A stretch of 64,000 bases of DNA from Begonia masoniana (GCA_022432975.1 CM039512.1:2280519-2344518); one strand, 5' to 3'. Positions 48,401 to 59,545 are shown, counted from the first letter of the stretch. Made by a program: numbers and translations. Notes: a model not told the origin generated them from the letters alone.

Positions 48401-49339
48401 CCTCCTAGAATATGTAAAACGTATATCAGGCGTAACAGAATCACATTTCCTTTTTAAACTAAAATTTGGCATCTTGCTAGCACCTTTAACTAGGTGCATA
48501 AGTTTGTTTTAACTTTGGTCGTTTTCCTGTATGGGAGCTTAAAAGACTAGATGATTCTATTCTTAGTTGCCGACTAAGTTTCTTTTTAGTTAATTTATAT
48601 GGTATGCCATGTTATCAAGCAGAAACTATTAGCACTTCAACTGCATTGTTTTGGGTATTTTTCATTTTAAAGGTATTCCTCTTTGTCGTTTTCTTGTAAG
48701 TTTAGTTGTTTTTTTTCTTTGGGTGGTGATTGAAGGACACATGCTGGTGAACTAAGATTAGTTTGCTATTCGACAATTATGAACTTGGTAAAATTGAAGA
48801 GTGAACGGTGTGATCAACTTGAGGTATGATTAAGTGAAAATTCATGGGATGGGTGATGATTTATTGAGCGAGTAAATTGCAAGAAATCCAGTTAGTCACT
48901 GTATAACCCTGAGAATACAAAGTAGAGCGAAACTATCCAATGGGAGGGATGAAAAGAAAGTTGTTGTTTATACGCTACTGCCCTTTTCTTCTCTCTTTAG
49001 AAGTAATAGTAAAGCCTCATAGTATTTTTCAAAGGATCTAATCAAGATAGAAATTAAACATATCACTTTGTAAGATGAGCAGGGAATTTTAGAACAAAGA
49101 TGGAAGTAAAAGATCATGTTAATTAATGCAGTTAGTCGGTTGGATTCATTTCAAATTAAGCACTACCTACACTTTTGAGTATGTTGCGAAAAGATCATGG
49201 TAGAAATATGAACTAAATTTATCCACCAAATTTTTGTGCAGACAGTCCCCTTGTTCCTGCCATTGCACATTTGTATTTAGCCGATAGAAATAAGCACGAC
49301 GAAGTAGCTGCTGAGTGGACACTCAGGTTTGCCAAGTGA
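39436..49339 (+). CDS. COP10: COP10, E2-like ubiquitin-conjugating variant
   Basis: COP10 forms the CDD complex with DDB1 and DET1 and represses photomorphogenesis in the dark by boosting E2 activity in the nucleus. Exons: 39436-39670, 40490-40563, 40969-41116, 49242-49339; 555 nt, 184 aa, about the usual size. A proline/serine/glycine-rich N-terminus (to about residue 40) precedes the UBC fold: [49 protein letters not shown], and the ending [10 protein letters not shown]. The catalytic Cys of active E2s is Ser122 (NVSLDIL), and the usual HPN triad reads H112-C113-N114, as in COP10. All phases join cleanly. Intron 3 (8.1 kb) contains an antisense gypsy element with a nested TRIM array. Confidence 0.92.
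41147..41409 (-). repeat. 3' LTR of the gypsy element
   Basis: 263 bp; relative to the other LTR it lacks about 13 bp of a TTCTTCTCCTTTTA-like stretch. Located at the 3' end in element orientation. Confidence 0.9.
41352..41981 (-). pseudogene. Gypsy integrase C-terminal part with chromodomain
   Basis: Continuation of the polyprotein beyond the TRIM insertion. It shows the integrase C-terminal segment ([41 protein letters not shown]) and a C-terminal chromodomain-like stretch ([19 protein letters not shown]), typical of chromoviruses. The open frame runs through part of the 3' LTR. It is cut off from the upstream integrase, so no full protein is expected. Confidence 0.85.
41996..42385 (-). 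repeat. TRIM LTR 1 with 5S-like module
   Basis: 390 bp. The 5S-like module lies at 42080-42162 on the minus strand; it has AACTCCGAAGTTAAG, a GGTTGGGTGACC stretch and a GGGAAGTGC stretch, matching the 5S A-box, intermediate element and C-box region. It is almost identical to LTR 5, as expected for the two ends of the founding insertion. Confidence 0.9.
42457..42861 (-). repeat. TRIM LTR 2, chimeric
   Basis: 405 bp. The 5S-like module is at 42540-42622. From about 42741 to 42850 the sequence is unrelated to the matching part of the other four LTRs (it carries duplicated CGAGGTTTGCCCCGCA units), so this LTR joins two subfamilies. Confidence 0.85.
42933..43321 (-). repeat. TRIM LTR 3
   Basis: 389 bp, 5S-like module at 43016-43098. 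It shares private differences with LTR 4 (GTCACACAACC, GCACTTTTAACTTC, GATTCGTTGCC). Confidence 0.9.
43394..43784 (-). repeat. TRIM LTR 4
   Basis: 391 bp, 5S-like module at 43479-43561. Pairs with LTR 3 apart from a few small indels. Confidence 0.9.
43856..44245 (-). repeat. TRIM LTR 5
   Basis: 390 bp, 5S-like module at 43940-44022. By eye it differs from LTR 1 by about one base. Confidence 0.9.
44255..45475 (-). pseudogene. Gypsy RNase H and integrase segment
   Basis: 406-codon frame. It starts in RNase H ([38 protein letters not shown]) and continues into integrase with the zinc-binding H-H-C-C part ([18 protein letters not shown]) and the catalytic core ([36 protein letters not shown]). 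It ends where the TRIM array begins. A one-base insertion near 45475-45481 separates it from the RT frame. Confidence 0.92.
45441..46214 (-). pseudogene. Gypsy reverse transcriptase segment
   Basis: 257-codon frame with [14 protein letters not shown], the catalytic [19 protein letters not shown] and the start of RNase H ([11 protein letters not shown]). It is preceded by an in-frame stop (about 46254) and leaves frame at a one-base insertion near 45475-45481. Substitutions are otherwise few, so decay is recent. Confidence 0.92.
46254..47171 (-). pseudogene. Gypsy protease and RT N-terminal segment
   Basis: 305-codon frame. The aspartic protease motif [11 protein letters not shown] and [10 protein letters not shown] are followed by the RT leader ([38 protein letters not shown]). 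It ends at a stop codon where a Trp is usual in this family. A zinc-knuckle-like [14 protein letters not shown] lies just upstream (about 47171-47210). Confidence 0.9.
47211..47957 (-). pseudogene. Gypsy gag segment
   Basis: 248-codon retrotransposon gag with the family features [29 protein letters not shown] and [10 protein letters not shown]. It ends at a TGA (47211-47213) just before the zinc knuckle. Gag-like reading continues upstream towards about 48130 but contains stops, so the true start is further 5' than the Met used here. Confidence 0.9.
48162..48437 (-). repeat. 5' LTR of the gypsy element
   Basis: 276 bp. It lies at the 5' end in element orientation and is followed on the minus strand by the primer-binding site. 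Confidence 0.9.
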
Positions 49340-50286
49340 ATAGCACCAAACACGAAACATCCATCTAAAGTGCATGACATTGCTGCCACCATCACGTCGG
49401 AGTGATTGTGAATTTTAACATCATGTCTAACATCAGAGTAGGTATACAGATGAAGTTTGTACGGTTCTGATTGTCTACTCGATAGCCAGAGAAAATGGGA
49501 TTGGGTGATGTGACTCTCTGAAGCATGTTCGATGATTTGCCTTGTATTTTGATGACGTGAAACGATGAGAACAAACTGGTAGTATAATTGTTCATGTTTC
49601 AATCACAGGAGCTGTTAGACTTAATGATATCTTCATTCAATCGAGCTTACAAGTTTCTGAATAGACTGTGATTTCCAGTTTAAAGATTAGAAATAATTGC
49701 CTGATGTGCGCTTTGCTATAAGTTTTAGGTTTATTAGCAAAAAAAAAATCTTCAACTACCCGCACTTGAATAGCGGCTCTCGCTCTCTTATTTTGTGAGT
49801 ACGAGGAGAGTCTGCCATTGAATAGTGGACTCTTTTTAAGTCAATTCGCGAGATCTCGCTCCAGAAGACAAAAAATAAGTAAGAATTCGTTATTCGAGGG
49901 CGGAAATCCGTTGGGTGAGATCCCGCTGTATTACATTGTCTAACGGAGATATAGAATGAAATGATTTTGTTTTGTTATCATAGTATCAAGATTGTTAATA
50001 GTTACCTGATTTAAGATTTTTTTTTTTTTTTTGGTTAACTATTTTGCTCTTTGAAGTGATTTGGAAGTTGAGTCAGCGTAGTGGTTGAAGATTTAGGCAG
50101 TTCAAAGTGGGTGGCCTTTCTGGAAGTAGGTGGAATGGAAAGGAAGAATCGTATGGATTCGAACGTATTTCTGAATATGTTTTGATTAAAAAAAAAGTTT
50201 TACATCTTCCTCAATTTTTTTTTTTTCAAGAACAAAGTGGTTTCAGTCTGAAAATAACGACAACGTTGAGATTTCAAGGAGGACAA
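49340..50286 (+). other. COP10 3' UTR and spacer
   Basis: 3' flank of COP10, AT-rich with poly-A and poly-T runs near 49740 and 50015. No further gene seen. The 127-codon minus-strand frame at 49219-49602 is a shadow of the COP10 last exon. Confidence 0.4.
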
Positions 50287-50295
50287 TAACCGTAA

Positions 50296-51608
50296 GGGTA
50301 AAATGCATTTTTTGGACTCAACTATCGGTTGAGTGCAAAAAATGGATCAAACTATGTTTTTGTGCAAAAAATGGCTTAAAGTATTGAAAATGGACAAAAT
50401 ATGGCTTTGCGGGTACCCGTGTACCATCCGCGGGGAGTGAACCGGGGAGAACGGGTACCCGTGTACCGTCCGCGGGGAGTGAAACGGGGAGAACGGGTAC
50501 CCGCGTTTTGAGAAAGGGTACCCGTTCTCTCCGAGGGGGCATTTTAGAGGGTGAAATGCCCCCTTGGGGGAGAACGGGTACCCTTTCTCAAAACGAGGGT
50601 ACCCGTTCTCCCCAGAAAAAGTCTATTTTTCTATCCATTTTTTTTATTTTATAAATTAATTTAAAACATATAGCAAACAATATTCAATTTACTTGAAATT
50701 TTTACCACATGGTCACCACATTATGGAAAGATAATCTGGAAAGTTTCGTGATTTTTTGATACTCGTACGATTTATTGTAATTTTATTTATTTATTTTATA
50801 AAATAATTATAATAAATCGTACAAGCGTTAAAAAATCACAAAAACTTTCACCTAATCTTCTCATAATGTGGTGAACATGTGGTAAACATTTCAAGTTTAT
50901 TAAATATTGTTTGCTATATGTTTTAAATTAAGTATAATTAATATACTTGAAATGTTTAATATAATTAGTATAATTAATTTAAAACAAATAGCAAACAATA
51001 TTTAATAAACTTGAAATGTTTACAACATGTTCACCACATTATGAGAAGATTAGGTGAAAGTTTTTGTGATTTTTTAAAGCTTGTACGATTTATTATAATT
51101 ATTTTATAAAATAAATAAATAAAATTACAATAAATCGTACGAGTATCAAAAAATCACGAAACTTTCCAGATTATCTTTCCATAATGTGGTGAACACGTGG
51201 TAAAAATTTCAAGTAAATTGAATATTGTTTGCTATATGTTTTAAATTAATTTATAAAATAAAAAAATGGATAGAAAAATAGACTTTTTCTGGGGAGAACG
51301 GGTACCCGCGTTTTGAGAAAGGGTACCCGTTCTCCCCCAAGGGGGCATTTCACCCTCTAAAATGCCCCCTCGGAGAGAACGGGTACCCTTTCTCAAAACA
51401 CGGGTACCCGTTCTCCCTGTTTCACTCCCTGCGGACGGTACACGGGTACCCGTTCTCCCCGGTTCACTCCCCGCGGATGGTACACGGGTACCCGCAAAGC
51501 CATATTTTGTCCATTTTCAATACTTTAAGCCATTTTTTGCACAAAAACATAGTTTGATCTATTTTTTGCACTCAACCGATAGTTGAGTCCAAAAAATGCA
51601 TTTTACCC
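50296..51608. mobile_element. 1,313-bp palindromic Mutator-like foldback
   Basis: Two arms of about 650 bp, centred near 50952, are nearly perfect reverse complements. Ends are GGGTAAAATGC...GCATTTTACCC and the flanks are a perfect 9-bp repeat TAACCGTAA (50287-50295 and 51609-51617), as for Mutator-like elements. Each arm has a GC-rich outer part with repeated GGGTACCCG and CCGCGGGGAGTGAA units, then an inner AT-rich part that is itself an inverted pair of roughly 140-bp modules. No transposase. The right end lies about 310 bp before the AAE18 start codon. Confidence 0.93.
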
Positions 51609-51617
51609 TAACCGTAA

Positions 51618-51918
51618 TTGTGGTATTAATCTGTCGTTATTATCGCATTGGCATAATTTGGTGATATTAACGTACGAAATTCACGAGGAAAAGAAAAACA
51701 GAATAAATAAATAATCAATGAAACCAAAAAACAAGCCGCCTAACCATCTACTTGTGGGAAAGAAGAGGATTCGGTGGAAGAAGAGTTGGAAAAGCCATGA
51801 TTGGAAGTCCCACCTACCGGGCAACCCCCGCCTGCGCTGAAGTGGGTACTCCATTTTCGTTCATTTGGAGAGAGTAGGAGCGAGAGAGGGAGGGAGAGAG
51901 GAGGAACAGGTTCCAGCA
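51618..51918 (+). promoter_or_regulatory. AAE18 proximal promoter and leader
   Basis: About 300 bp between the palindrome and the AAE18 ATG. The last 70 bp are GA-rich (GAGAGAGGGAGGGAGAGAGG), as in many plant leaders. No convincing TATA box. The element insertion must have displaced any more distal promoter parts. Confidence 0.35.
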
Positions 51919-52249
51919 ATGGAGAAGAACATTTTCCAGGTCGGAGTTGCAGACCTTGTACAGGCTGGTCTATCTGAGGACGAAGCTGTGGAGTTGGAGA
52001 AGTTGGTTAAAAGTGCGTTCACTAGAGCCAGAGGGTCAGACCCAAGAGATGTTTGGCGCGAGATGGTGGCTCAGAGAATGCTAAAGCCGTCGCACCCTTA
52101 CAGTATTCACAAGCTGCTATACCATGCTGTTTATGCCGATTGGGATTCTTCCTCTGCTGGCCCTCCCATTTATTACTTTCCTTCGTTGTAATTTTCCAGC
52201 TTCCTCTTTTTGAATAACTTGTTTTTACTTTCTTTATTACAACTTCCTC

Positions 52250-52284
<35 letters not shown>

Positions 52285-55200
52285 TCATTGTTTTCGACCA
52301 AATCCTTGTTTTGCATTGAAACCCGTTTAGCCGGAGAACTTATAGGTTTGTTTTTCAACTTGTAGAGATGAAGTACTTGATACAAATATGGGAAGAGTGA
52401 TGAAAAATTATGGGCCAAAGCTACTTGGGGAGTCCTACAAAGACCCTATATCTAGTTTTAGCCTCTTTCAGAAGTTCTCTTCTCAGAATCCACAAGTATG
52501 TTTTTGAAGTTGCTTCTTGAGTTTCTTTCTTAAAAAGCTGAGCTTTAATCAGTGTAATGTACTTAGTACAGGAGCTGATTAATTTTCATTTTCTAATGAC
52601 TGTTAGATTTACTGGTCACTTGTTCTGAAAGAGCTATCAGTTTCATTCCACAAACCTCCGAGGTGTGTTCTTGATACGACTGACAAATCAAAACCAGGCG
52701 GAGAATGGTTTCCGGATGCAGTTTTGAATATTTCCGAGTGCTGTTTGATTCCTTCACGCCATCCGAGGAAGGAGGATAGCAGTTTGGCTATAGTGTGGAA
52801 GGATGAAGGTTATGAGGATTCAAATGTTAACCATATGACCTTAAAAGAACTTCGAGAGCAAGTAATGTATGTTCCACCAATAATTTTTATTACTTAATTG
52901 TAAATTTTTTATGCATTCTCTATCTGTTACAAAAATTTGATTGATAGCTAGCAAATGCTTAAATGCTAATGGTATTACCAGCTCAAATGGATTCTTATAG
53001 TCGTCGATTTGTATATGAGGAGAAGAATATACTTCATATTCCATAAAGGGAGAAATATTTTCTGGTCGAGCTTGCTAACTAATGCATTCTATGTGCTATT
53101 ACTTACTGAGAGTGATCATTTATTACCTATTTGTTTGAAAATGTGCTGTGTGTCATGCCTTCCAAGTGTTCTTCTCAGATAAATTTGATTCATATTGTAC
53201 TTCTAATAGATGAATGGATGAAGCTGTTTGACGACATTAATGTCTTGCGATTCAAGGAAGGACACCTAGTGTGGCACCAACAGAAAGTGAAGTAGAACAA
53301 GGGAACATGTTAGGATAGGCGTTAAGTTTTTTTTAACATTAATTGATGTTTTACATTTGATGTGGCTAGGGAAGTAGGTTCAATTCATTTCAAATGAGGT
53401 GCGACATTCATTTTGAGTATGTTACATTTAAGATTAATATGGTACCTTCTACGGTGCTGTTTTGCTATGGCATCAACAGAGCAGTGTTGTGCATTACGTG
53501 GTGAAAACTATTTTTCGTTCTCGGAATTTAATGCATTTTTTTCAGAGAAATCCAATCACTGATAACACTATTTTATAGAGTTATTGATAGATGTTAAGTT
53601 CTTTTAATGAACTAAAGCAACTAGAACTTGCCATTTTTTCAGTAAATCTATAACGGAATCCCGCTCCCAAAATTTGCAGGCTGGTGGCAAATGCACTCAC
53701 AGCCACATTTTCAAAAGGCGACGCAATAGCAATTGACATGCCTATGACAGTCCATGCAGTTATTATATATTTGGCAATCGTTCTAGCAGGATTTGTTGTT
53801 GTTTCAATAGCTGATAGTTTTGCAGCAATGGAAATTGCGACTCGTTTGCGTGTGTCAAATGCAAAGGGTATCTTCACTCAGGTAATCTATTCTCTTTTTT
53901 ATGTTACTTTCTTTTAAAAAATGATGCTATCCAAAGGAGACAAATTGTTTCGGTTATCTCATTTTCCTGCCATTCCAAAATGAAGAAAACATAAAAATAG
54001 CATTGATTTTCTGTACATAATAATTTGATGAAGTTTTGCTGCAGATGTTCGGCATACGTAAAATAATTAGTTAAATGCATGTATTTTAAATTGAAGAAAC
54101 TAATATGCATGTTATCTCCAATTCCATACATATATAAAGGTTAACATTGACATTGCGAGTTTAACGCATCATGAACAGTCCTTTGATTATACTTCCATGA
54201 ATCAAAACTTTTTATCTATATTTGGAATGTTGTAGTTTGGTCTTGTATAGCAGTTTGGAAGTAATTTCTTTATTATTTTCCAAATCAGGATTTCATACGA
54301 AGAGGAGGTCGGAAAGTTCCCCTTTACAGGTAAATACCATAATGCTGAAGACATCATATAATTATAAAGCCTCTTAAGTTTTTTGTGAACTTTCTGGCAA
54401 GCTTAAATTTACTTCAACAACGCTTGTTTCTGCTATCTATATTTATTTTCCAGCACTGTAAGATATGCAATGAGATCATGTTTGATATCTTCCATACCTT
54501 GACTTTAATCTTATGAAAATTGACTGCCAAGATTACAATTTTCCAATCAATTGATGATGAATATCGGTGTGTCATTTAAATTGTTGATATGTTCTATGAA
54601 GCTAATAAATGTTCTTGCAAGTAATATTGGACTAGCTTGTGCTGAAGAGTGGTTGGTGTAGCTATGCAAATCCTGCAACAAATTTGAGCCTATGATGCAT
54701 TCAATTGGTCTAACCATGGCTGCTATTTAAACTTAGTGTTAGTATTAGTAATGGAAATTGTGTATAGGATGATATCTTTATTACCTTTGCAAAATCTTTG
54801 ATTGTTGCGAGATTTAAATCAATGTTTAATCAAAGAGTAAATTACACTTAATAAATTTCTTTGCAGCAAGTGTTCCCTGACTATTTTTTTCTCATATCAG
54901 CCGGGTAGTAGAAGCTACCCCAAAGATAGCTATTGTACTCCCGGTGGCTGGTAATGATGTAGGTGTTAAGTTGAGAGGAGAGGACATGTCATGGACAGAT
55001 TTTCTTTCTACTGTGAAGCAACAATCCAGGTAATTAATATTTACTATTTTTTTTTTAAGAAATACTCTATAATTTCTAAGGTGCTTGTAGTGCTGACTCC
55101 GATGATATAACTGTATTAGTAAACTTGTATTGATATTTTTTGACAGACCAAATCATTTCTCTCCTGTCTATCAACCGGCAGATAGTGTAACTAATATTCT

Positions 55201-57732
55201 CTTTTCGTCCGGAACCACTGGTAAAGAGAATTAGAAGCATCCGCTATTAAATGGCTTGATTTTTAGACTGTCTCATACACCCTTTTTGGCCAACTGCAGG
55301 AGAACCAAAAGCAATTCCTTGGACACAACTATCACCAATTCGATGCGCTGCCGACTCATGGGCTCTCATTGATATCCAAGTTGGAGATATTTTTTGCTGG
55401 CCCACAAACTTAGGATGGGTGATGGGACCAATTTTGCTTTACTCCTGCTTTTTAAGTGGTGGAACTCTTGCTCTATATCATGGATCTCCTCTTGAACGTG
55501 GGTTCGGAAAGTTTGTTCAGGTGATGTTTCTCTATGCTTATGAGAAGATAGACAGCTCAATCTTCCAACCAAGAATATTACGTAGTTTCTTTCATATATG
55601 TTAAAATACTATTTTTTTTCTTAAATTTTTCTTTGTTTCAGGATGCAGGAGTCACAGTTTTGGGTACAGTCCCAAGCTTGGTGAAGACTTGGAGGAATAC
55701 ACAGTGCATGGAAGGCTTAGATTGGACTAAGATAAAGTAACATTTCTTTTATGCGTCTATGAATATACCCTTTTGAATTCTCCCAATCTGTGTAATTTTC
55801 TTAAATCGTGCTTATTTACAGAACATTTGCATCCACGGGAGAAACCTCGAATGTGGAAGATGACCTTTGGCTTTCTTCAAGAGCTTATTATAGACCTATT
55901 ATTGAATGCTGTGGTGGGACAGAGCTTGCCTCGACCTACATCCAAGGAAGTCCGTTGCAACCACAAGCTTTTGGAGCGTTTAGCACGGCATCTATGAGCA
56001 TAGGCTTTGTCATTCTGGATGAAAACGGCATGCCTTACGTAAGGATACATAATAATCATTATAAAATCTTGATATTCTTGAATTACATATTTTTTATCAG
56101 CACTGATTTCACTTTCTTTGCAACTACTGAATTAATTCTAAAGAACTTGTTATAGTTTTGCATCGCACTTCACTCGGCATTCTTTCATATCAAAACCTTC
56201 CACCGGTCAAAACTTGGCACACTTGGTTAAAGGATTTCTCCCCACAAAGGAGATATGCAGTGTTCAAATTTCCCATAGTGAAATTATTAGGAATTGAACC
56301 TTTTTGCTGTGGATATGAGACCCACCCATATTATGTCTCCCCAGTGGAGGATTCTGACCGGAAAGAAGGCTGAGTGAAGTGCTACGGGGAACCATAACAG
56401 AACTGTTGTAAAAGAGAATTAAAATCTTTTAAGAGATCGATCTCTTTGATCTTGATGCACACAGCCAGATGATCAAGCTTGTATTGGAGAAGTGGGTTTA
56501 TTCCCTGTGTACTTTGGAGCCAGTGATAGATTGATTAATGCTGATCATGATGAAGTTTACTTCAAGGGAATGCCAATTTACAAAGGAATGGTACGTCTTA
56601 GTTTACCCTCTCTGCAATTAGCTTAAAGCTTACTGATAAAAAATAAATCTTTTTTATCAGAACTTGTTACCCACAAAGCAATTGCGTTTTAAATATTAAA
56701 AGCTGAGAAAACGATTCAAATTTTTTGGTTTCTGAATCTCAGATGTTGAAAGAGTTTTCTTAGCTAACTGGACAGATGCTAATGTCCAATATCTTCATCT
56801 TTTATCATTCTATCTTGTTGGGCTTAAGTACGATTCATAAAATGAATAGCTTATGACAAGTAATTTAATTGATCTCAGCGCCTTCGGAGACATGGGGACA
56901 TCCTCAAACGAACAGTTGGAGGCTATTTTATAGTGCAGGGCAGGGCAGACGACACAATGAACCTTGGAGGCATAAAGGTAGTTGTATTTTTGTGAACTTG
57001 ATAAAGATGTGAAATAATTGATGAAAAGGAAGATACAGTCATACAAGAGAGGAAGAAAGTCCTTTTCAAGGAAATAGGAAGTTATATTAAACAATTACCT
57101 GTAAATGTAATAAAGATGATGCATAAAAGTCTGAACTTTTGCCTTGTAAACTGAAAAGCATTCTTTCAACTTCTTTAATTGCTTATAAACTTTCGTAAAT
57201 TTTGTCATTGTAGACGAGTTCTGTAGAAATTGAGCGTGTTTGTGACCGCTCCGACGACGGCATATTAGAGACGGCGGCCATTAGTGTTTCTCCGATATCC
57301 GGTGGTCCAGAACAACTGGTTGTATTTGTCGTTTTAAAGAAAGGTTTTCAGAGGAATCCGGACGAGTTGAAGACGACCTTTGCTAGAGCTATTCAAAGGA
57401 GCCTTAACCCTTTATTCAAGGTTTGACCCTTTTCTACTATTCTAGACAATTTACAATCCTGTGTTCTTGTGCTCTGATTTAGTGTTTGCAAAGTAGAAAT
57501 TGTGAGTTTGTAGGACTTAAAAATCGATCCCTTCCGAATCTTTTTGAGGGAAATCAAATTAGTTTTACTTCTGCATTGTTGGAAAAACATATTGTTGTGG
57601 GTTTGTGCAAATTTTCAGGTTAGTTTTGTGAAGGTTGTCACGGATTTACCTCGGACCGCGTCTAACAAGTTGCTTAGGAGATTTTTGAGGGACCAAATGA
57701 AGATCGAGCTCTCTCGTCGGAGCCGAATGTAG
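51919..57732 (+). CDS. AAE18: Acyl-activating enzyme 18, peroxisomal AMP-binding synthetase
   Basis: ATP-dependent acyl-CoA synthetase-like enzyme; in Arabidopsis AAE18 is peroxisomal and acts on 2,4-DB-type carboxylates, its natural substrate being unclear. Exons: 51919-52184, 52366-52495, 52607-52866, 53680-53881, 54289-54329, 54901-55029, 55147-55220, 55300-55520, 55642-55736, 55822-56038, 56465-56590, 56879-56977, 57214-57420, 57619-57732; 2,181 nt, 726 aa, all in phase. Motifs: P-loop SSGTTGEPK (363-371), [18 protein letters not shown] (608-620) and the catalytic Lys region LPRTASNK (699-706). The C-terminus is SRM, an accepted plant PTS1 peroxisomal signal. The start is the first ATG, which reproduces the family N-terminus MEKN...[12 protein letters not shown]. 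Confidence 0.92.
52253..52283 (+). repeat. Poly-T tract of 31 bases in AAE18 intron 1
   Basis: Uninterrupted T run, about 80 bp before the exon 2 acceptor. A simple mononucleotide microsatellite. Confidence 0.9.
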
Positions 57733-58134
57733 AGGTTGTCTGGCCGACTTTTTGTCCGACAAAGATAAAAAGCAAATTTATATCTTGCAGGTTTTAAAAT
57801 TTTGGAAGTGTCATCTTCCACTTGTGTAGTACTTGTATTCAAATAAAGGGGCATTGGTGAGGTAGGATTTGCTGTTTTGTTTATGTACAAGGTTTGCTAA
57901 AATACCCTTTTTCTTAAATAATTTACTTTTTTTTTTTTTTTATTTCATAATTTAGAATAATAATAATGACCGCAAATTCTGATCAAGTGGTCTAGTTAAG
58001 TGTTTCTCTCTTTATTGACGTTTTTTTTTATTGGATTTTACTTTTTTCAATATATTTCGTAAAAAAAAGACTTAAATTCGGGGATTTTATTTCACAAACC
58101 TAATCACATACATGTTCATGAGCTTAAGAGACTT
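57733..58134. other. Convergent 3' flanks of AAE18 and F6'H1
   Basis: AT-rich 3' UTR sequence shared by two convergent genes. Contains T-runs near 57930 and 58020. Nothing else seen. Confidence 0.4.
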
Positions 58135-59545
58135 TTATATCTTAGCAAAATCAATTGTTTTCTTTCCATCATGAGCCTTCCTGAAGAAATGTTTGACGTA
58201 ATCCGAATACAAAACCTGCTTATACATCGGCTTTTCCCCGCTCTCAAGCACTTCCGGGAGCGGTCTGATATGGTCGGACGGTCTAGGATTGACAAAGATC
58301 GGGATAGATATTCGATTTTCACTTCCGTTCGCAATCACACGGTGCTCGACACTCTTGTACCGTCCGTTGCTCATGATCTGCAAAGCATCGCCAATGTTTA
58401 TGACAAGAGACCCTTGAATTGGAGGGACATGAACCCAAGATTGTTCATCTTTACCTCTAACATAAAGTCCTCCTACTTCATCTTGAAGAAGGATTGTTAG
58501 GGTTGAAACATCAGAGTGACGCCCTACTCCTACTGTGAGCTCAGGGTTTGGACAGATTGGATAGTAATTTAGGTTAATCCTCTTTGATCCCATTAAGAGA
58601 CTCTCCGTATTTTCGTCCATTTTTGAGACGTTTAGCCTCTTCATTAGTACTTCTAAGAGCTGCTTCGTAAGTAATTGCGATCTCTTTATAAATTCTAGTA
58701 CTTCATCTCTGCAAAACGTGTTTGAAAATTCACAACGTGATATCCAAAATTTTGTCACGTCCCAAAAGGGATTCGAGACAGAATGAGGAAAACGACCTTT
58801 AAGGGTTGCATGACTCGATCCAATTTTTAGGTCTTATCGTTTTCGTTCTGTCTCGGGTCCCATTTAAAGCGTAACAATAATTATTGTTTTTTTGTCTAAA
58901 TATGGGTAATTGTAGAAAAAACGATTCAAATATTGGCGAAAAACTTATAAATATACAATCAATCAACTATATATATATATTTCTACGTGCATGGTTTTTC
59001 TGTAATGTTATTTGAAGCATGCATGCATGTTCTTACTTGCAAATAGGAGGCCATAGAGCAGAAGCCTCTTCCTCAGAAACATAGAAGAGGCTCAAATAAT
59101 CTTTCCATTCCAAAGCCTTCTCAGATAGAGGGCTAAAGCTCGTACCAAATCTGACGTTATTCGAACATGAATTCTCTTTCGAATACTTCGTCTTCTCCTC
59201 CGCCGTCAGCCCGAAAAACAGGTGAGTTGCTTCCTTAACGTTCTCGATTACTTGAAGAGGGACCCCATGGTTGATGACCTGAAAGAACCCCGATGTTTCC
59301 GAAGCATCACAGATCAAATCCGATACTTTCGGGTCGTCGAGATTCGACACGTCGATAATCGGAACAGACTCTTGAGTTACAACTTGGCTCATGTCCATCC
59401 TCTCTTCTACGGGCTGAATGTATTGCTTTGGTAAGGTTTTGAGACACATTTCAGACAACCCTTTTACTCCATTTCCTTTGGTGATGACAAAGTCTGTCAA
59501 GTTTGATAAATCAACGGGGGCCATTGCAGGTAGGGTTGGAGGCAT
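58135..59545 (-). CDS. F6'H1: Feruloyl-CoA 6'-hydroxylase, 2-oxoglutarate/Fe(II) dioxygenase
   Basis: Ortho-hydroxylates feruloyl-CoA, the committed step to scopoletin and related coumarins used in defence and iron uptake; a cytosolic enzyme needing 2-oxoglutarate and Fe(II). Two exons on the minus strand, 59037-59545 and 58135-58708, joined in phase: 360 aa, within one residue of the Arabidopsis protein as I recall it. N-terminal DIOX_N region ([22 protein letters not shown]), then [20 protein letters not shown]. The iron triad is H234 and D236 (GRHSD) with H292 (SVEHRV), and R302 (RISIPIF) binds 2-oxoglutarate. The C-terminus [14 protein letters not shown] is typical of F6'H. p-Coumaroyl-CoA 2'-hydroxylase activity cannot be excluded from sequence. 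Confidence 0.9.

Larger units (their letters stand above)
41147..48437 (-). mobile_element. Ty3/gypsy chromovirus in COP10 intron 3, antisense
   Basis: LTRs at 41147-41409 and 48162-48437 start TGATACGG and end GTAACA, flanked by a perfect 5-bp duplication GAATC (41142-41146 and 48438-48442). The LTRs differ by one short indel and only a few substitutions, so the insertion is fairly young. On the minus strand a Met-tRNA-type primer site (TGGTATCAGAGC) is at 48147-48158. Coding order is gag, protease, RT, RNase H, integrase, chromodomain. Stops and a frameshift break the polyprotein, and a TRIM array splits the integrase C-terminal part. Confidence 0.95.

Noticed and set aside
49219..49602. 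Minus-strand 127-codon gene
   Set aside because: It overlaps the last COP10 exon in antisense and has no domain.
50318..51586. Mirror-image 74-codon proteins in the palindrome
   Set aside because: They are the same sequence read from the two arms, proline/arginine-rich by composition, with no start context or domain.
51865..51918. Upstream start for AAE18 at 51865
   Set aside because: That codon is TTG; the first ATG at 51919 gives the family N-terminus.
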